A program made the translations under genes and the position numbers. Below are positions 23,781 to 35,634 of a stretch of DNA of 64,000 nt, in pieces; position 1 is the first letter of the stretch; every line of letters begins with the position of its first letter. The DNA comes from Dioscorea cayenensis subsp. rotundata (taxonomy: Eukaryota > Streptophyta > Magnoliopsida > Dioscoreales > Dioscoreaceae), in assembly GCF_009730915.1 (NCBI RefSeq), contig NC_052478.1, forward strand, positions 15,731,808 to 15,795,807, given 5' to 3'. Under the pieces are notes generated by a model. It saw only the letters and a program-made list of their open reading frames with translations. It did no database searches and was not told the origin of the DNA.

Positions 23781-23795
23781 AACACTGCTACCAAT

Positions 23796-24481
23796 TCCTG
23801 AAGCTGTACTTTTAACTCCATAAGCTCTGTTGGTGCCATACGATACGGAGGAAATGGAGATTGGAGAAGTACCTGGTAGCAAGTAAATAGCAAACTCAAA
23901 CTCTCGATCTGGAGGTAATCCATGCAATTCATCAGGAAATACATCCTCAAACTCTTAGACAATGGGAACATCATTGAAGTTTGGTGCAACAATTCTTGTA
24001 TCCACTATATGGGCCAGATATGCTTCACATCCCTTACACAACAATTTCCTTGCTTTCACAGAAGATATCACACATCTCGAGAGAACCTTCCTTTCAACCT
24101 CAAGCACCGTACTAGATCTATAACAGGTCTACAGGTTTATTTCCTTCCAGAAATAGTCAATTTCGGCTTTATGCCTATTCAACCAGTCCATCCGAAGTAT
24201 GGTATCAAAATCTTGCATCTCCAATGGAATCAGATCTGCCTCAAATCTATACCCTTCGCCTAGATAGGACATCCTCGGAAAACTACCTCTCTGACAATCT
24301 CTTCGCCAAGGGGCATTTGGATCACAAGTTCACAGTCTAAAGGAGAAGTTATCCTATCGGCATGATATGCAAATACAGTGCTACCAAAAGATCTCTCTGA
24401 CCTAGGTCTATCAAAACATATACCTCATGCCGAAAGATAGATACAATACCTGTAATCATGTTGGATTTATCCTCGGCTTCC
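23796..24481 (-). pseudogene. Protease to reverse-transcriptase linker of element D
   Basis: Minus-strand frames give VYVLIDLGQRDLLV (degraded protease active site, DLGQ in place of D-S/T-G-A), ADLIPLEMQDFDTILRMDWL, then [20 protein letters not shown] and [14 protein letters not shown]. These are standard consecutive Gypsy pol segments. Stops and frame shifts are frequent. Confidence 0.75.
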
Positions 24482-26368
24482 TAATAAGTGCTTGTGCGAT
24501 ATGAATGCGAAGTGTTCATTCCTTATGTTGAGCATTACTTTTCTCAGGGTTTTACACTAATATGTGTGTTTTTATGTTACTTTTATACAGGTAGGGTTGT
24601 GAGGCCGAGTATGAAGGAAATAGGCCAATGTGGATCATAATGCACCTATTTTGGAGGAAATCTTGCTAAAGTTCAACCGCGAAGACATAGGTCAGGTGTG
24701 AGATGCTAGAGTGTGTGCCAACCTCCTCGCATTCGAGTGAACACATCCATTTGGAGGGGCACAAAGGCAGTCACACTCGAGCATTCCGATTTATGCACAT
24801 AAAAACAAGAACTCCACCAACATGTATATCATTGAAGATGCAAGTGATTCATGACGTAAACGTGTGCCCGTTTGCGTTACCCTGATGAAAATATGGAATT
24901 GGGAAGTCATTTAGGTTGAAGACTGTATCAGAGCACTGTAGCAACACTGCAGTATGTACTGTAGTAGCACTGTTCATAGCCGGCCGAGAAATCAGAGAAA
25001 CAGAGAATCCACACGGGCGTGTGGAAATTATCCACGGCCATGTGGAAATTCCGCACGAGCGCGTGTACCGTCCACGCCCATGGAGTCGCCCGATTCCAGC
25101 CCTATTTAAAGCCGATTCAGCCCCGATTTTGGTATTCTTTTCTCCATCTTTTCCCCAACTTAAGAGAGGGCTTCGGCTAGGGTTTTGAGGGGTATTGGCT
25201 AGGTTTTTGGGGAAGTTCTACGGCTCTGACATCACGCATCGTTTGGAAGAAGGTTATTTGGAGAGCTTTCGTCGGCATCGATCCGGCGAGGTGTATCCTA
25301 GGCTGGACAAAGGATCCCTTGCGATGAGTAGAGGACTCTCCACAAGACCATCGACACGACCATCGAGGGGGTTTCTTTATGGATTCATTGCTTTTACATT
25401 CAATTTCTTTGATTGTACTTAGCTCCATGGAGAACTAAACCCCTAGTGGGTACTTGGGTGATTGTGAACTCTAGGATGTATTCGTTTCTTTGAACTTCTT
25501 TATTATGCTTTCAATAAATTGATGTTTATTGTGAGTTCCAACCTTGAATGCTTGATTGTATGAACATTTCCCCTATAGTGACACTAGGGTTGAGAGTTCT
25601 TTTTGGTAACCTTGTGAGTGAGTGACACACCACGAGCGTTAGACAAAGCTAGGTTGGAGAGGGTTGAGAGGGTGAGTCGAGAGGTACAGGAGCGTCCCCT
25701 TTCCCTTCCGACGTGATAGATTCTACCTCCGTTCCTCAAGTTCTTTGCGGCCATAATAGAGTGAATGGTCTAAGGGATAAATCTCCGCTGTTGCTTAGTT
25801 GCGCGTGCAACGGAGTGAAGCGTTGAGGGGATCTTAGTATCTAGGGCTTAATTGTGCTTAGGGACCTTCCTCCTGGACCAAAGGGTTAGGTCTATAATTA
25901 GGAAGAGATTTATCACCTGGAATCCCTAGAGCTCATTGCAACTTTATTCGAGTGCGAGGTTGAGAGGTTATTTAATTTCTCCTCCGGGACATGAATAGAG
26001 TTAGGCATAGTTGACCTTAGATTTGGGACTATGTATGTAAGGATTTCCACGACTCACCATTGCATTGATTAGGAAGCATAATAGAAAGTTCTTGCACTTG
26101 AAGCGATTATCCTAGGTGAAGCATCATCCGAGTACCCCATCTTTATCGATTGCCTTACCTCTTCCTTACTTTTGCTCTCTTACTTGTTGCTTTTAATTGT
26201 TGAGAATTGAATCATTGTCACACTTATCATTGTTGATATTCCACATAGCTAAGAATCGAATTAAGTGTCTTTACTCCCTACTCCCTGTGGATTTGATACC
26301 CGCTCACCCGGGATTATTACTTCGACAAACCCGTGCACTTGCGGGATATACGCAAGGGGACCTTGTCA
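24482..26368 (+). mobile_element. Solo LTR, family B (copy B2), TSD CTTCC
   Basis: 1887 bp, from TAATAAGTGCTTGTGCG (first G changed to A) to CCTTGTCA, flanked by CTTCC at 24477-24481 and 26369-26373. It sits between gag and protease of element D in the opposite orientation. Promoter-like order is clear: CTGTAGCA/CTGTAGTAG motifs (24940-24970), palindromes CCACACGGGCGTGTGG (25009-25024) and CCACGGCCATGTGG (25032-25045), further GC-rich repeats to 25085, then TATTTAAA at 25103-25110. Confidence 0.9.
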
Positions 26369-26513
26369 CTTCCCCATTGGTCCTGGCAAAAACTCGGGTC
26401 TGAGAATGGGTCAGTTGTCGTTGTGTTTCACCTTGTAGAATATTACTAGCAGCAACTGATCTAGTTAGAGCAACTGGTACAGACCCAGTAGACTATACAC
26501 CCTTCGACTAACT

Positions 26514-27200
26514 TTATCGTCCTGCAGGGGGAGGTACTAACCCTGGTGCTCCACGGCCTAACTTTGGACATGCTGACTTAAGGTGACCTGTCTGCCCACA
26601 CTGATAGCATTTGCATGGCTCACGGAATAGACCAGGATGAAATCTGTTGCAGTTCCGGAATCTGGGAACATTTCTAGTTGACTTTCCTCTAAAACTTCCA
26701 CTCACAGATGTAGTACCCTTTTGACTACCCACTCGCCCTTTAATGACCAATTTCTCAGCCCTCAAGGCCAACTGAACTACTTCCTTCAGTAACTTGGGCA
26801 AAGTTAAGCTTTGACTAATCTTGTCGTCTTCTATCGGTACTGGTTGAACTGAAAGAACTGGAGGGGGTGGTGGTGGCACAAATACTGGCACAGTACGGGG
26901 CTGTTCCCCAAACAGACTATAATAACTAAAGAAATCACGGTATTCCTGGTATGTCGGTTGACGATCTTGGGCATCCCAATAAGCCTTAAAGACTTGAAGA
27001 GCTTCCTGGGGTGGTACTACTCCTAGAGTTCTAATTTTAGGCTCAGGGTCTGGAATACAAGGAGCATGCACTGAGGCTGCTACAGCAAGCTCATATCCGA
27101 AACTAACCTCTTGCCTAGAGGAAGAAGGAGGTTGGACAGGAGGAGGTTCCTCAAAAGGAATACCAACTCCTCGATGCGCACGTGGACGTTGTGCTGGCAT
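26514..27200 (-). CDS. Gag of element D, shortened, with a CCHC zinc knuckle
   Basis: The frame is open from the ATG at 27200 to a stop at 26514 (228 residues). The N-terminus is proline-rich (PPPVQPPSSS). An aromatic stretch (DAQDRQPTYQEYRDFFSYYS) follows, and then a basic region ending in CYQCGQTGHLKSAC, a retroviral C-X2-C-X4-H-X4-C knuckle that binds RNA. The usual capsid core of chromovirus Gag, with its 'FxGxxxPxxAexWlxxme' motif, is not seen between them, so an internal deletion is likely. It is open but probably not functional. Confidence 0.75.
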   Translation of the reverse strand: MPAQRPRAHRGVGIPFEEPPPVQPPSSSRQEVSFGYELAVAASVHAPCIPDPEPKIRTLGVVPPQEALQVFKAYWDAQDRQPTYQEYRDFFSYYSLFGEQPRTVPVFVPPPPPPVLSVQPVPIEDDKISQSLTLPKLLKEVVQLALRAEKLVIKGRVGSQKGTTSVSGSFRGKSTRNVPRFRNCNRFHPGLFREPCKCYQCGQTGHLKSACPKLGRGAPGLVPPPAGR

Positions 27201-27339
27201 TCTAGCTGAAAGGAAAAAGGAAAAACAAATTCCAAACTTAACTCCTATATGCATTTACACTAAATGCAAATTAGTAATTGGATCCAGTAATTAGTAGCGA
27301 AATCAATAGGTTTAGGATCCAGACTAAGATCAGCCATAA

Positions 27340-27357
27340 CCTCTAGCTCTTATACCA
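27340..27357 (-). promoter_or_regulatory. Primer binding site of element D, tRNA-Met type
   Basis: On the minus strand TGGTATAAGAGCTAGAGG lies seven bases past the end of the 5' LTR. It matches the TGGTATCAGAGC start of the initiator-Met primer site used by chromoviruses, with one change. Confidence 0.8.
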
Positions 27358-27364
27358 CTAAAAT

Positions 27365-29558
27365 TGTCACGCACCGACCCTAGCCGGGCACGTGGCAACC
27401 ACCATGACAACAAGGAGTGGACCCTATAGCATCCTACCTCCTAGTCATCGTAAGGCTCAAAACAAACCCGCTACCACAATGAACTGAAGAGGGAGATAAC
27501 CTCCACTACCGAACCAGCCTGGGTTCTATATACAACCAGAAAATACAAATACAAGAACAAAACACAAGAGTCAAGTCTAGTGGATCCATAAAATCTACAT
27601 GCAAACTACACTAACCTAAACATGGAGAAAAAAAGTAGGTCACCCTACTGCCTGCCCACCACAACCCAGTCCAACGTCGCAGCCTGAGAAAGAAGAACAG
27701 GAAGTACTAAGTAACAGATGCTACCCAGTGAGTGTAACAACATAGATATAACAGTGTAGTAAAGCATTCCAAATAGTAATTACAACAATAATAATAATAT
27801 ATAAGAGTAGATCCAGCATTCAACAGATTAACAGTTAACACAATAATTTAAAAAAATAGTACAGGTAAATAACATTTTCCAACACATTGAGCACCGCTCA
27901 AAATACTAGCTGGCCTCAAACAATTCCCAAGCTAATCGTGGTCGCGACTAGCTACAGGACCACCAAGGTGTTTTAAAACTTTTAAAATTCACAATACTGC
28001 TTTCCTTGGTGTTGGCCACTGAGATTCCCATGTGGTGACCTCAGGTTTCTCACATATAAGAACACCCTGTCAATGGCTCCGTGCACCTCTTAACCAGGGT
28101 AAACTCAGGTTTGACCACGCTGCCTTCCATTAGGCCGGACTGTGGAACCCCACACCACAGTGTTGGACTAAAGTCCATTGTCACCATCAAAATCTGAATG
28201 CCACAGTGCAATCTTTTTTGATTCCAACTCGAGGAATCAAGCATACGATTCTTAAATATGGAAGTATACAACAATCCATATTGCCTTTGCATATAAAATA
28301 CATATACATATACATGTAAACATGCATCTTTTAAAATACATATGTATAAGTATACTGGAATTATCTTTGACAAAATAACTCCATACTCAAAATATCCATA
28401 TATATATAACAAATGAAATCTGGTTTAGCATCAAATTCATGATATAACACATATAAAGAAATGCTATCATACTCTTATTAAATCTATCCAATTAACAATT
28501 AAACCACTCACAGAACCCGTCATCTCGCCTTGAGACACGCTTACAAGTCAGCAATTTCCTTCCCTTGGGAGGAAACTTCACCACCTAGAGTCAAACAAAG
28601 AATCCAAGAACTAATGAACACCATAACAGAAACTAAAATGCATGCGAATGCAAGGTTACATGTCGAACATGTAACTCTAAGTGTTAAGGGATAACGGCAT
28701 CATTTTGGACCCAAATGACCTCCGATCAAAGTAAAACAAGTTCCAATGAGTTCCAAGGAAGAAGAGCTTTGATTTGGACCTAAGAAATACAAGAAAAAAC
28801 AAAGGATTCCCGTTGCTACAGTGTTTTCAGAATTGCTATAGTACCCGCGAATTTGCTACAGTAACCCAGCCTTAATCGATGGTTTATCGACGATTTACAA
28901 CTCCAAATCGCAAAATTTCTTCACAAACATACACACAAATGAATCACAAGATAGATGGCTTCGATTTGAGTCCAAAAACAACTCAAACCAAGGTTGATTT
29001 CTAGGGTTTCAAGGATTTTCGAAAATAATTAAATCCGAAGAAAATACAAGGAGAAAACCTTAAATCAAAGCCTTACCAAGCTCAGGAGAATGAGAGGAAG
29101 ATAATAGGAGTATTGGTTCCCCGAAATAGCTCGCGGACGAATTTTTTTTTTGGAAAATCAAAGGTTCGGCCGAAATGAAGGAAAAGAAAAAAAAAAGGGA
29201 AACAAAGAGATAAGAAGTGAATGAGAGCCAGAGAGCCACGTTGCTTCTTTATCCATTCAATATCAGTTTTTTTTTAAAAAAAAAACTGAAATTGCCAAAA
29301 TGCCTCTCTAATAGAAAATAAAGAGGAATGAGTCAAAAAAAAACTGAAATTGCCAAAATGCCTCTCTAATAGAAAATAAAGAGGAATGAGTCCAAAAGAC
29401 CGTTTTACCCCTGCTTTTCAGCTGGTTTTCGCGCACAACCTACTGTGCAGTCATGCAAAAATGCCACTAGTGTGAAATGACCATTTTACCCCTAATGCAT
29501 GCACAAAAATAAAAAAAAAAAGAGGCAAGATGTCCAAAAATTGGGACAGAGTACCACA
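27365..29558 (-). repeat. 5' LTR of element D
   Basis: 2194 bp, TGTCACGCACC...GAGTACCACA on the plus strand. It is 52 bp longer than the left LTR, mainly because of a 58-bp tandem duplication around 29284-29392. Scattered substitutions throughout indicate considerable age since insertion. GCTACAGT motifs and a 'cgatggtttatcgacg' palindrome lie at about 28810-28890. Confidence 0.9.
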
Positions 29559-29563
29559 ATTAG

Positions 29564-29700
29564 CGACAGATGTATGGTCTTTATTGATATTTAGAGATTA
29601 ATTTAGTGATTACTTGATTAGTCTCTATTGTATCTCTAAATCAATGTTTACTAGTGACTAATTTAGAGGCAACTAAATTGGTTGGGTTTTTGGAAAGTGG
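29564..29700. repeat. Right half of the small transposon split by element D
   Basis: It continues the 'tagcgac / agtgactaatttaga' motif style of 14995-15128 directly after the ATTAG duplication. It ends near 29700 where LINE sequence starts. Confidence 0.45.
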
Positions 29701-30053
29701 GAGTTGCACACATCAACTAAGAAGAAAAAAAACTGACACAAAACAACAAACTAGAAAGATAGAGCACACTCTAGAACAGCTCCTCTCAGCTGATTGTTAA
29801 GATCAAGGCCTCTTGAAACAAGGACAACCCATGATTGACTTTACCATGAATAGCAAGCCTGTCGACAAGATGATTAAACTCTCTAGGAATGTATCAGTTC
29901 AACTCTAGGAATAAGATCAATCAACATATTAACGTTGCGAATCTGATCCTCTACTCAACAGGAAATGCAATGCTCTTGATACCGAACCAACTGAATGGCT
30001 GACAAACAATCATAAAGAATAGAATTCGCCTTCAAATCATTCACAAGACTGTA

Positions 30054-30350
30054 TTACTGCCCAATTCGGATAGCTTCCAACTCCGTAGCAGTACATGAGT
30101 CTATTATGGTTGCTGCAACTAATGCCAAAATAATATGAGCATTATTAGAAACAATAACAAATCCTAAGCCACTTGGAGACCTATAATCAATCCAAGAGGC
30201 ATCAGTGATTAGGGAGATAGAATAAGAAGTGAAAGCCTGGTTGTGCAACTCCCTGATCATCAGATGACCTTCATTCTTAGAATCCTCCAAAAGTCTGTGT
30301 CCTTTTTGGAAGATAAGAAAACAATTCAGATTCTTTGAATTAAAAACCAC
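30054..30350 (-). pseudogene. LINE RNase H domain
   Basis: The frame includes LITDASWIDYRSPSGLGFVI and ATIIDSCTATELEAIRIG. These match plant RNase H-like domains (D at the first active-site position, then the 'AElxAi' helix carrying the catalytic Glu). It belongs to the LINE and is separated from the rest by the solo LTR at 30474-32023. Confidence 0.75.
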
Positions 30351-30473
30351 ATTGCAACGAGATTTCCAAATTAGCTAGGCACAAGTAGCAACGAGGGTTT
30401 TGAAGCCTTTATCCCCCAACAAAGTTTCCCAGTCTTTGGGGAGCCAATTCCCCTCAAAATAATTCATCATCAA

Positions 30474-32023
30474 TGATAAGTATCTAAATACACCATGTTT
30501 TTACTTATAAATTCTTTGCACTTTCATGCACTGTTGATTAATGTTGATGTTCTTTTACAAACTGTATGTATTTATTTCATCTTAGAACATCGGGAGGCCA
30601 AATATGTGAGGATAAGCCTTATTTGAGTCGTTTTGGACAGAATTAATGAAGAAACACATTTAGACGAGCTCTGGACGCAAACTGAATGAACTTCACTGAG
30701 TTATAAGCCAAAGGAGGCCTTGTGTGTAATCTTCACATGCCGTACAAGCTTTGTGCAGCCTTTGTTTGAGCTGCACAGAACACGCACAGCCCAACCAGTG
30801 GGCTATGAGACCTGGTGTGCGGCTTGTACAACCAGGCAGAAGGGTGTGCGGCTGCACACCAGCCCGCACATGCTCGGGATGTCTTGTTTATATGACTAAA
30901 AATAGGTGTGCGGCCTCGATTTTGCCCTCACACTTGCCCGCACACATGAACAGGTATATATACCCATCTTTAGGGCTTTGAGAGGGAGCTTCATCACCAT
31001 TCACCTCGAAGAAACCCTTGATGAGATTTTCATCCGAGGAGCCCATTTTGGAGAGCAATTAAAGGAGAGAAGAAGGGGAGGATCAAAGAGAGCATCAACG
31101 AACTTGACGGTGCGGATTTGGCAAGTTCTCATCACCACCTTCTAGCCGACATTTCGAGGGAGTTCATTGATCATTCTTGCCATGCTTTATATGTATTTTG
31201 AAATTTTTCATTTTGCCTTGTCGAACTAGACTCCCAAGGCCACCGGGGTTCCGGTGAACCTTGGGAGAAGACTTTGTATGGATGACATTTACATTTTGGA
31301 ATTGAATGCTTGACTTGTTTGTTAGTTTCAACATATCATTTTATTATTCATTCTACAATGGATGGATTTTGTGGAATTGATTTTGAATACTACTTGTTTG
31401 GCGGTATGCTAGCTTGTATTGGGTTGTATGATGATTGAAGGGGGATTTATTGTATTAATGCACTGGAGGTTCAAGATATTAGTAGCTCCCCGTGAGGTTT
31501 AGGATAATTTTAGCCAAAAGCGAGTATTAGAATTACTCTAACCAAAACTCCATATTCCCAATGACATCATAGAGGTATCATCCAGATAGAGGAACCTGTA
31601 TTGGATTAGGGCTACACCACAAAGGTTCTGGGGTAGTTGACATCCTAGTCTAGTAGACAAAAATAAAGCCAACCTTGTGCTTAAATGTTCTTTGTCATTT
31701 GTATTTAGTATTCTCCAGGGGAATCCTCTCCCAAGGCCTTCCTTCACACTTGGTTTCTTCATACTTGTATTTGTTCAAGATTGTGTTGCTTAACTTGTTT
31801 TATTTACTAGCATGTTTTATTCCTTTAGTTTATATTTTTGCAAACAACTTCTCCATTTCGATCGACTAGACAGTGATCCCAAAAGGAAATAATAGTAGAT
31901 CTTTGGGACCTTGGGAATATGACCCTCTTGTGCATGTGCGAGAGGTTATTACTTGACAACCTGTGCACTTGTAGCCGGGAAGTCGTATGCTCTCTTTTTA
32001 GAGTGTTGTGCGATGACTCATCA
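30474..32023 (+). mobile_element. Solo LTR (copy F), related to family A, TSD ATCAA/ATGAA
   Basis: About 1550 bp from TGATAAGTATCTAAATACACC-type start to GACTCATCA. Flanks are ATCAA (30469-30473) and ATGAA (32024-32028); the right edge could shift by a few bases because the repeats overlap the LTR end. It shares the opening and the 'ccaaggccaccgggg...ccggtgaaccttggg' palindrome with 36781-38280. A TATATATA box is at 30955, with 'gtgcggc...gcccgcaca' repeats upstream. It interrupts the LINE between the zinc knuckle and RNase H. Confidence 0.75.
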
Positions 32024-32029
32024 ATGAAA

Positions 32030-34563
32030 CTTAAGGCAAACACTAGCATGGGAAACCACCAGGGACTAACAATCTCTGATCTTTAAACATCTCCAAATGA
32101 CATGGTCATTTGTCTCTTCCACCAAGTTACAAAAAGGACAAATTTTGTAAGGGCCAATCCTAAGTTTATAGTAGAAGCCAAATGTTAGAGTTCGGCCATG
32201 CAAGAGTCTCTACAGGAATATCTTAACCTAGGGAGATACATAAAGCCTCCATGAAATATGCCACCCATTCTAACTTTGGGATCTATCTAAGAACTCTGAT
32301 TAATAAATATATAGACAATGCTGGAGATCTTACTTAAGGAAGTGTTAGCCATCCATACACAATGGTTAGTACTAGAAGAGTCGAGGCTCAACTTGGAGAT
32401 CCAATTCACATCAAGGTGGTTCCCTAAAAACTACTTTAAGTAATCCGAATTTAGTCTATTACCATCCACAAAATCAGAGATATTTAAAGATTCCAAAGGA
32501 ATATCCATATTCAAAAAACAAGGTTTAAGGGCTAGAGGAATATCAAAGAGCCAAGGGTTATACCACAGTTCATTGCAATTTGGATTACACCATTAGATTC
32601 AAAGATTAGGCTTGATTTTCTCAGTTGTCTTTCACAAAGTTATCAAAAGCTAGGAAGAGTTCAAATTAGAGACATTGGGCCATATGTTAATGAAACAATG
32701 TTAACCCAATGCATACCATCAGAGTTAAGAAGTGAGAAGACATTTTTAGAAGTAAGGGCAGTCCTAGTATGTCTAAGATTTTGGATGCGAAGTCCCCTCT
32801 CAGCCTTTGGGAGTGTAGTAAGCATCCAATTGAAGATGTTTATACCGCTACTATTGCTACCCCTACCCCAAAGGAATTTCTAGCTAACTTGGAGATACAA
32901 TCAAGGGTAGTACCTGATACTGAATGGCAAGAAATAAGATAGGCAGGAATAGAAAGAAAAGAGCTATTAATAAACACTGTACAATCAGCAATAGAAATCT
33001 TAGAGTAGCTCCAAGACTTGATGTAATTGGACACTCTATAAATTAGGTAGCTACACTTTGAATCAAAGAGTCTTTTAGGAGAAATCAAGACTCCTAGATA
33101 TTTGAAAGGGAAAAACCCCAGCAGCATATCCAATATTGATCTAATAGCATAAGCAATCCTCATGTTACACCAGCTAGGTAAGCGAAGAGTGGACTTAAAG
33201 AAATTAGGGCTTTGGCCAATTAAATTCTTACACATGTTCAAACAGAGTTTACAATACTTGGCCGCATCCTTAAAGGCCTGAGTAATGATAATCAAATCAT
33301 CTATGAACGTCAAGTGATTGAATTTACTCCTTAATCTAATATTAAAGCAAGGGATCATGTTGTTTCTTAGGGTATAATTCAGAAAGCAGTAATGTTTCGA
33401 GAAACCAATAAGAACAGAAAGGGAGAGATAGGATCTCCCTATCAAAGTTCCCTAAAGTTGGGAATCCAGTTAGTGACTTGACCATTTATAAAAAAGCAAA
33501 GGAAGGAGATATAAAGCAGGCTATACTCCAGGAGATCCAAATATCAAGAAAATTTATGAATTTTAGGATAGCAAGAATATCATCCACTCTATAGAATTAT
33601 AGGCATTCTCTATGTCTACTTTAAGGAGCATCCTAGGGAGAGACTTGGCATCATATTCGAGAGAATGAGCAATTCCTTGTATTGTTAGGATCTTATCATG
33701 GGTAGTTCTACCAGCTAAGAAAACACTTTGCTCATAACCAACAAGTTTGTGAATCACACTTTTTAACCAGTTAGTGAGAATTTTAGAAATAATTTTATAG
33801 GATACATTACAAAGAGAAATTGGTATAAAAACATTGACCCTGGTAGGATTATCTTTTTAGGAATAAGAATAATGAAAGTCTTACTTGAAGATTTAGGGAT
33901 GGAAATCGAGTGAAAAAAGTGCAAGATAACTTTAATCAAGGACTCTTTCATAACATTCCAATAGAAATAATAAAAATAAAAATTCACACCATCAGGGCTT
34001 GGACTTTTTCCCTTAGCCATAGTTTTAACCACATGAAAATTTTCACCCCTCGTAACCGGTCTAATTAAGAGCTCTCGATTCCTCTCTTCAAGAGAGTTAT
34101 TATCATTATGAAAGGCTTGAAGCAGCTCATCCACAGACCTACAGTTAGAGGGGGACCAGAGCTGAGAGTGAAACTGAATAAAACAAACGCTTATACCCTT
34201 AAAATCATAGTGTATCCAATTGGAATTATCATTAATAGTAAAGATTTTATTATGGTGGCTTCTAATCTGATCAAAATTATTAAAAAACTTAGAATTAAAG
34301 TCACCATTTTTTAGCCAAAGTAGCCTGGTCCTCTGAGCCCATCTCAAAGAATTTTGCCTTAATAAGGCCAAGTGACTATTATAAAGAGCATGAAGGGATA
34401 AATTCTTAGATGGCTTAGGGTTGGGAATGCAATCCAAAAGTTCTAAGATTATAATATCCTGCTCAATTTGCAAAATATCATCTTCCAGAGAATTTTTTCT
34501 TCTTGATTTCCAATACAAAATCTGAGCTTTGGTACAAGAAATATAATGAGAGAAACTATGCAT
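32030..34563 (-). pseudogene. LINE reverse transcriptase and zinc-knuckle region
   Basis: In order on the minus strand: LLWLKNGDFNSKFFNN and AKGKSPSPDGVNFYF (entry to the polymerase domain), QSVFLAGRTTHDKILTIQGI, LLKVDIENAYNSIEW (motif A with Asp), FNHLTFIDDLIIITQ (motif C, the F-x-DD active site retained), KYLGVLISPKRLF, then ICPFCNLVEETNDHVIW, the plant zf-RVT knuckle, near 32130-32080. Frame breaks occur near 33445-33563, 33757-33763 and downstream of 32840. Confidence 0.85.
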
Positions 34564-34599
34564 GGGAGAATTAGAAGAGTGAACATTCCAAGCCTCACA

Positions 34600-35400
34600 T
34601 CATCATGACAACGAGGGTACTCAAACCAGGTATTTTCAAAATGTAAGTTTTGGGTTTATGATGAATTCTAATAGAAGCAGAAAGAAGTAGAGGGGAATGA
34701 TCAAAGGGGATGTGAGGAAGATGTTGAGTGAAGTAAGAATCAAATTGAGTGGTCTAAGCATTGTTACCAAAAAACCTATCAAGGTGAGCCCATCTACGGG
34801 CTAAATCTAGTTGACCATTGTACCAATTGAAATTAGGACCAACAAAACCCAAGTCAAGCAAGGACTTCAAATCTATAAATTACTCAAAACACCTAGCTTT
34901 AAAAGAATAATAATTAAAATTCCCCCCTCATTATTCAGAGGAGTCAATAATAGCATTGAAATCACCGGTAATAAGGCACTGTAAATCAAGATGAGAGAGG
35001 GAAGTTAAACCATTCCAAATAGTTTTTTGAATAGAAAGATAATTGAAATTATAAAATAAAAGATATAATCCATTCAGAAGGTCTGATAGAAGAGATCACC
35101 AAATGAATAACGAAACGATTTAAGGCAAGAGGAGTAACTTTACCATTCTGACGTTCCCAATGGACAATAATTCCCCCATTTCCTACCAATCACCAGTATG
35201 GCTGCCCACTCCCATCGCTTCTCAAAATTCCTTCAAAAATGGAGAATTCGGTACAAATTAGCCCTAGTTTCCACCAGACAGCATATGTGCAGCTTGTACT
35301 TCACAAGCAAATCCTCAATCTTATTTAGGGTTTGTCTATTCAAGACTCCTCTGTAGTTCTAAAAGAAAAATATTAGAGTAATCCATAAAAAAAAAAAAGA
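34600..35400 (-). pseudogene. LINE apurinic-type endonuclease remnant
   Basis: Minus-strand pieces include CLITGDFNAIIDSSE (about 34990-34940), LGFVGPNFNWYNGQLDLARR and HIPFDHSPLLL (about 34720-34680). GDFN and the xDH pair are signature motifs of the endonuclease that nicks target DNA. Stops and frame shifts separate the pieces. Confidence 0.75.
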
Positions 35401-35634
35401 AATATAATAAATCCTCATTGGGATGATAGCGCTCTTTCTTTGAAGATGAACCAAATTTAACACTCCCTCTATAGGCAAGAGCTTCCATCTTGTCTTCATT
35501 CTAGGACTATATCAAAGTCATCTCCTCATCACCACCATCAGAATCCCCTTGGCCACCTGGGATCTCCTTCATAGGCTACGCGTCCCTAATCGGGTTAGCA
35601 GTTTTAGCAAAGACAGCATCCGCTACTTTATCCA

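Larger units (their letters stand above)
19826..23787 (-). mobile_element. hAT transposon, 3962 bp, TSD CTACCAA(A/T)
   Basis: Terminal inverted repeats CAGTGTTCAAAAAA (19826-19839) and TTTTTTGAACACTG (23774-23787) are flanked by an 8-bp duplication, CTACCAAA (19818-19825) and CTACCAAT (23788-23795). GCCTAGGC-type palindromes recur in both subterminal regions. A minus-strand transposase pseudogene lies inside. The element interrupts the reverse transcriptase of element D between the '[12 protein letters not shown]' and '[10 protein letters not shown]' segments, so it is younger than D. Confidence 0.92.
15129..29558 (-). mobile_element. Full-length Ty3/Gypsy chromovirus-like element D, TSD ATTAG
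   Basis: Two direct repeats, 15129-17270 and 27365-29558, both start TGT(T/C)AC and end GAGTACCACA. The whole is flanked by ATTAG at 15124-15128 and 29559-29563. Between them on the minus strand are a Met-type primer site, gag with a zinc knuckle, degraded protease, reverse transcriptase, RNase H, integrase and a chromodomain-like tail before a purine-rich tract. Order and the C-terminal chromodomain place it with chromoviruses, probably the Tekay/Del group. A hAT transposon and a solo LTR have inserted into it. Multiple stops show it is no longer autonomous. Confidence 0.9.
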
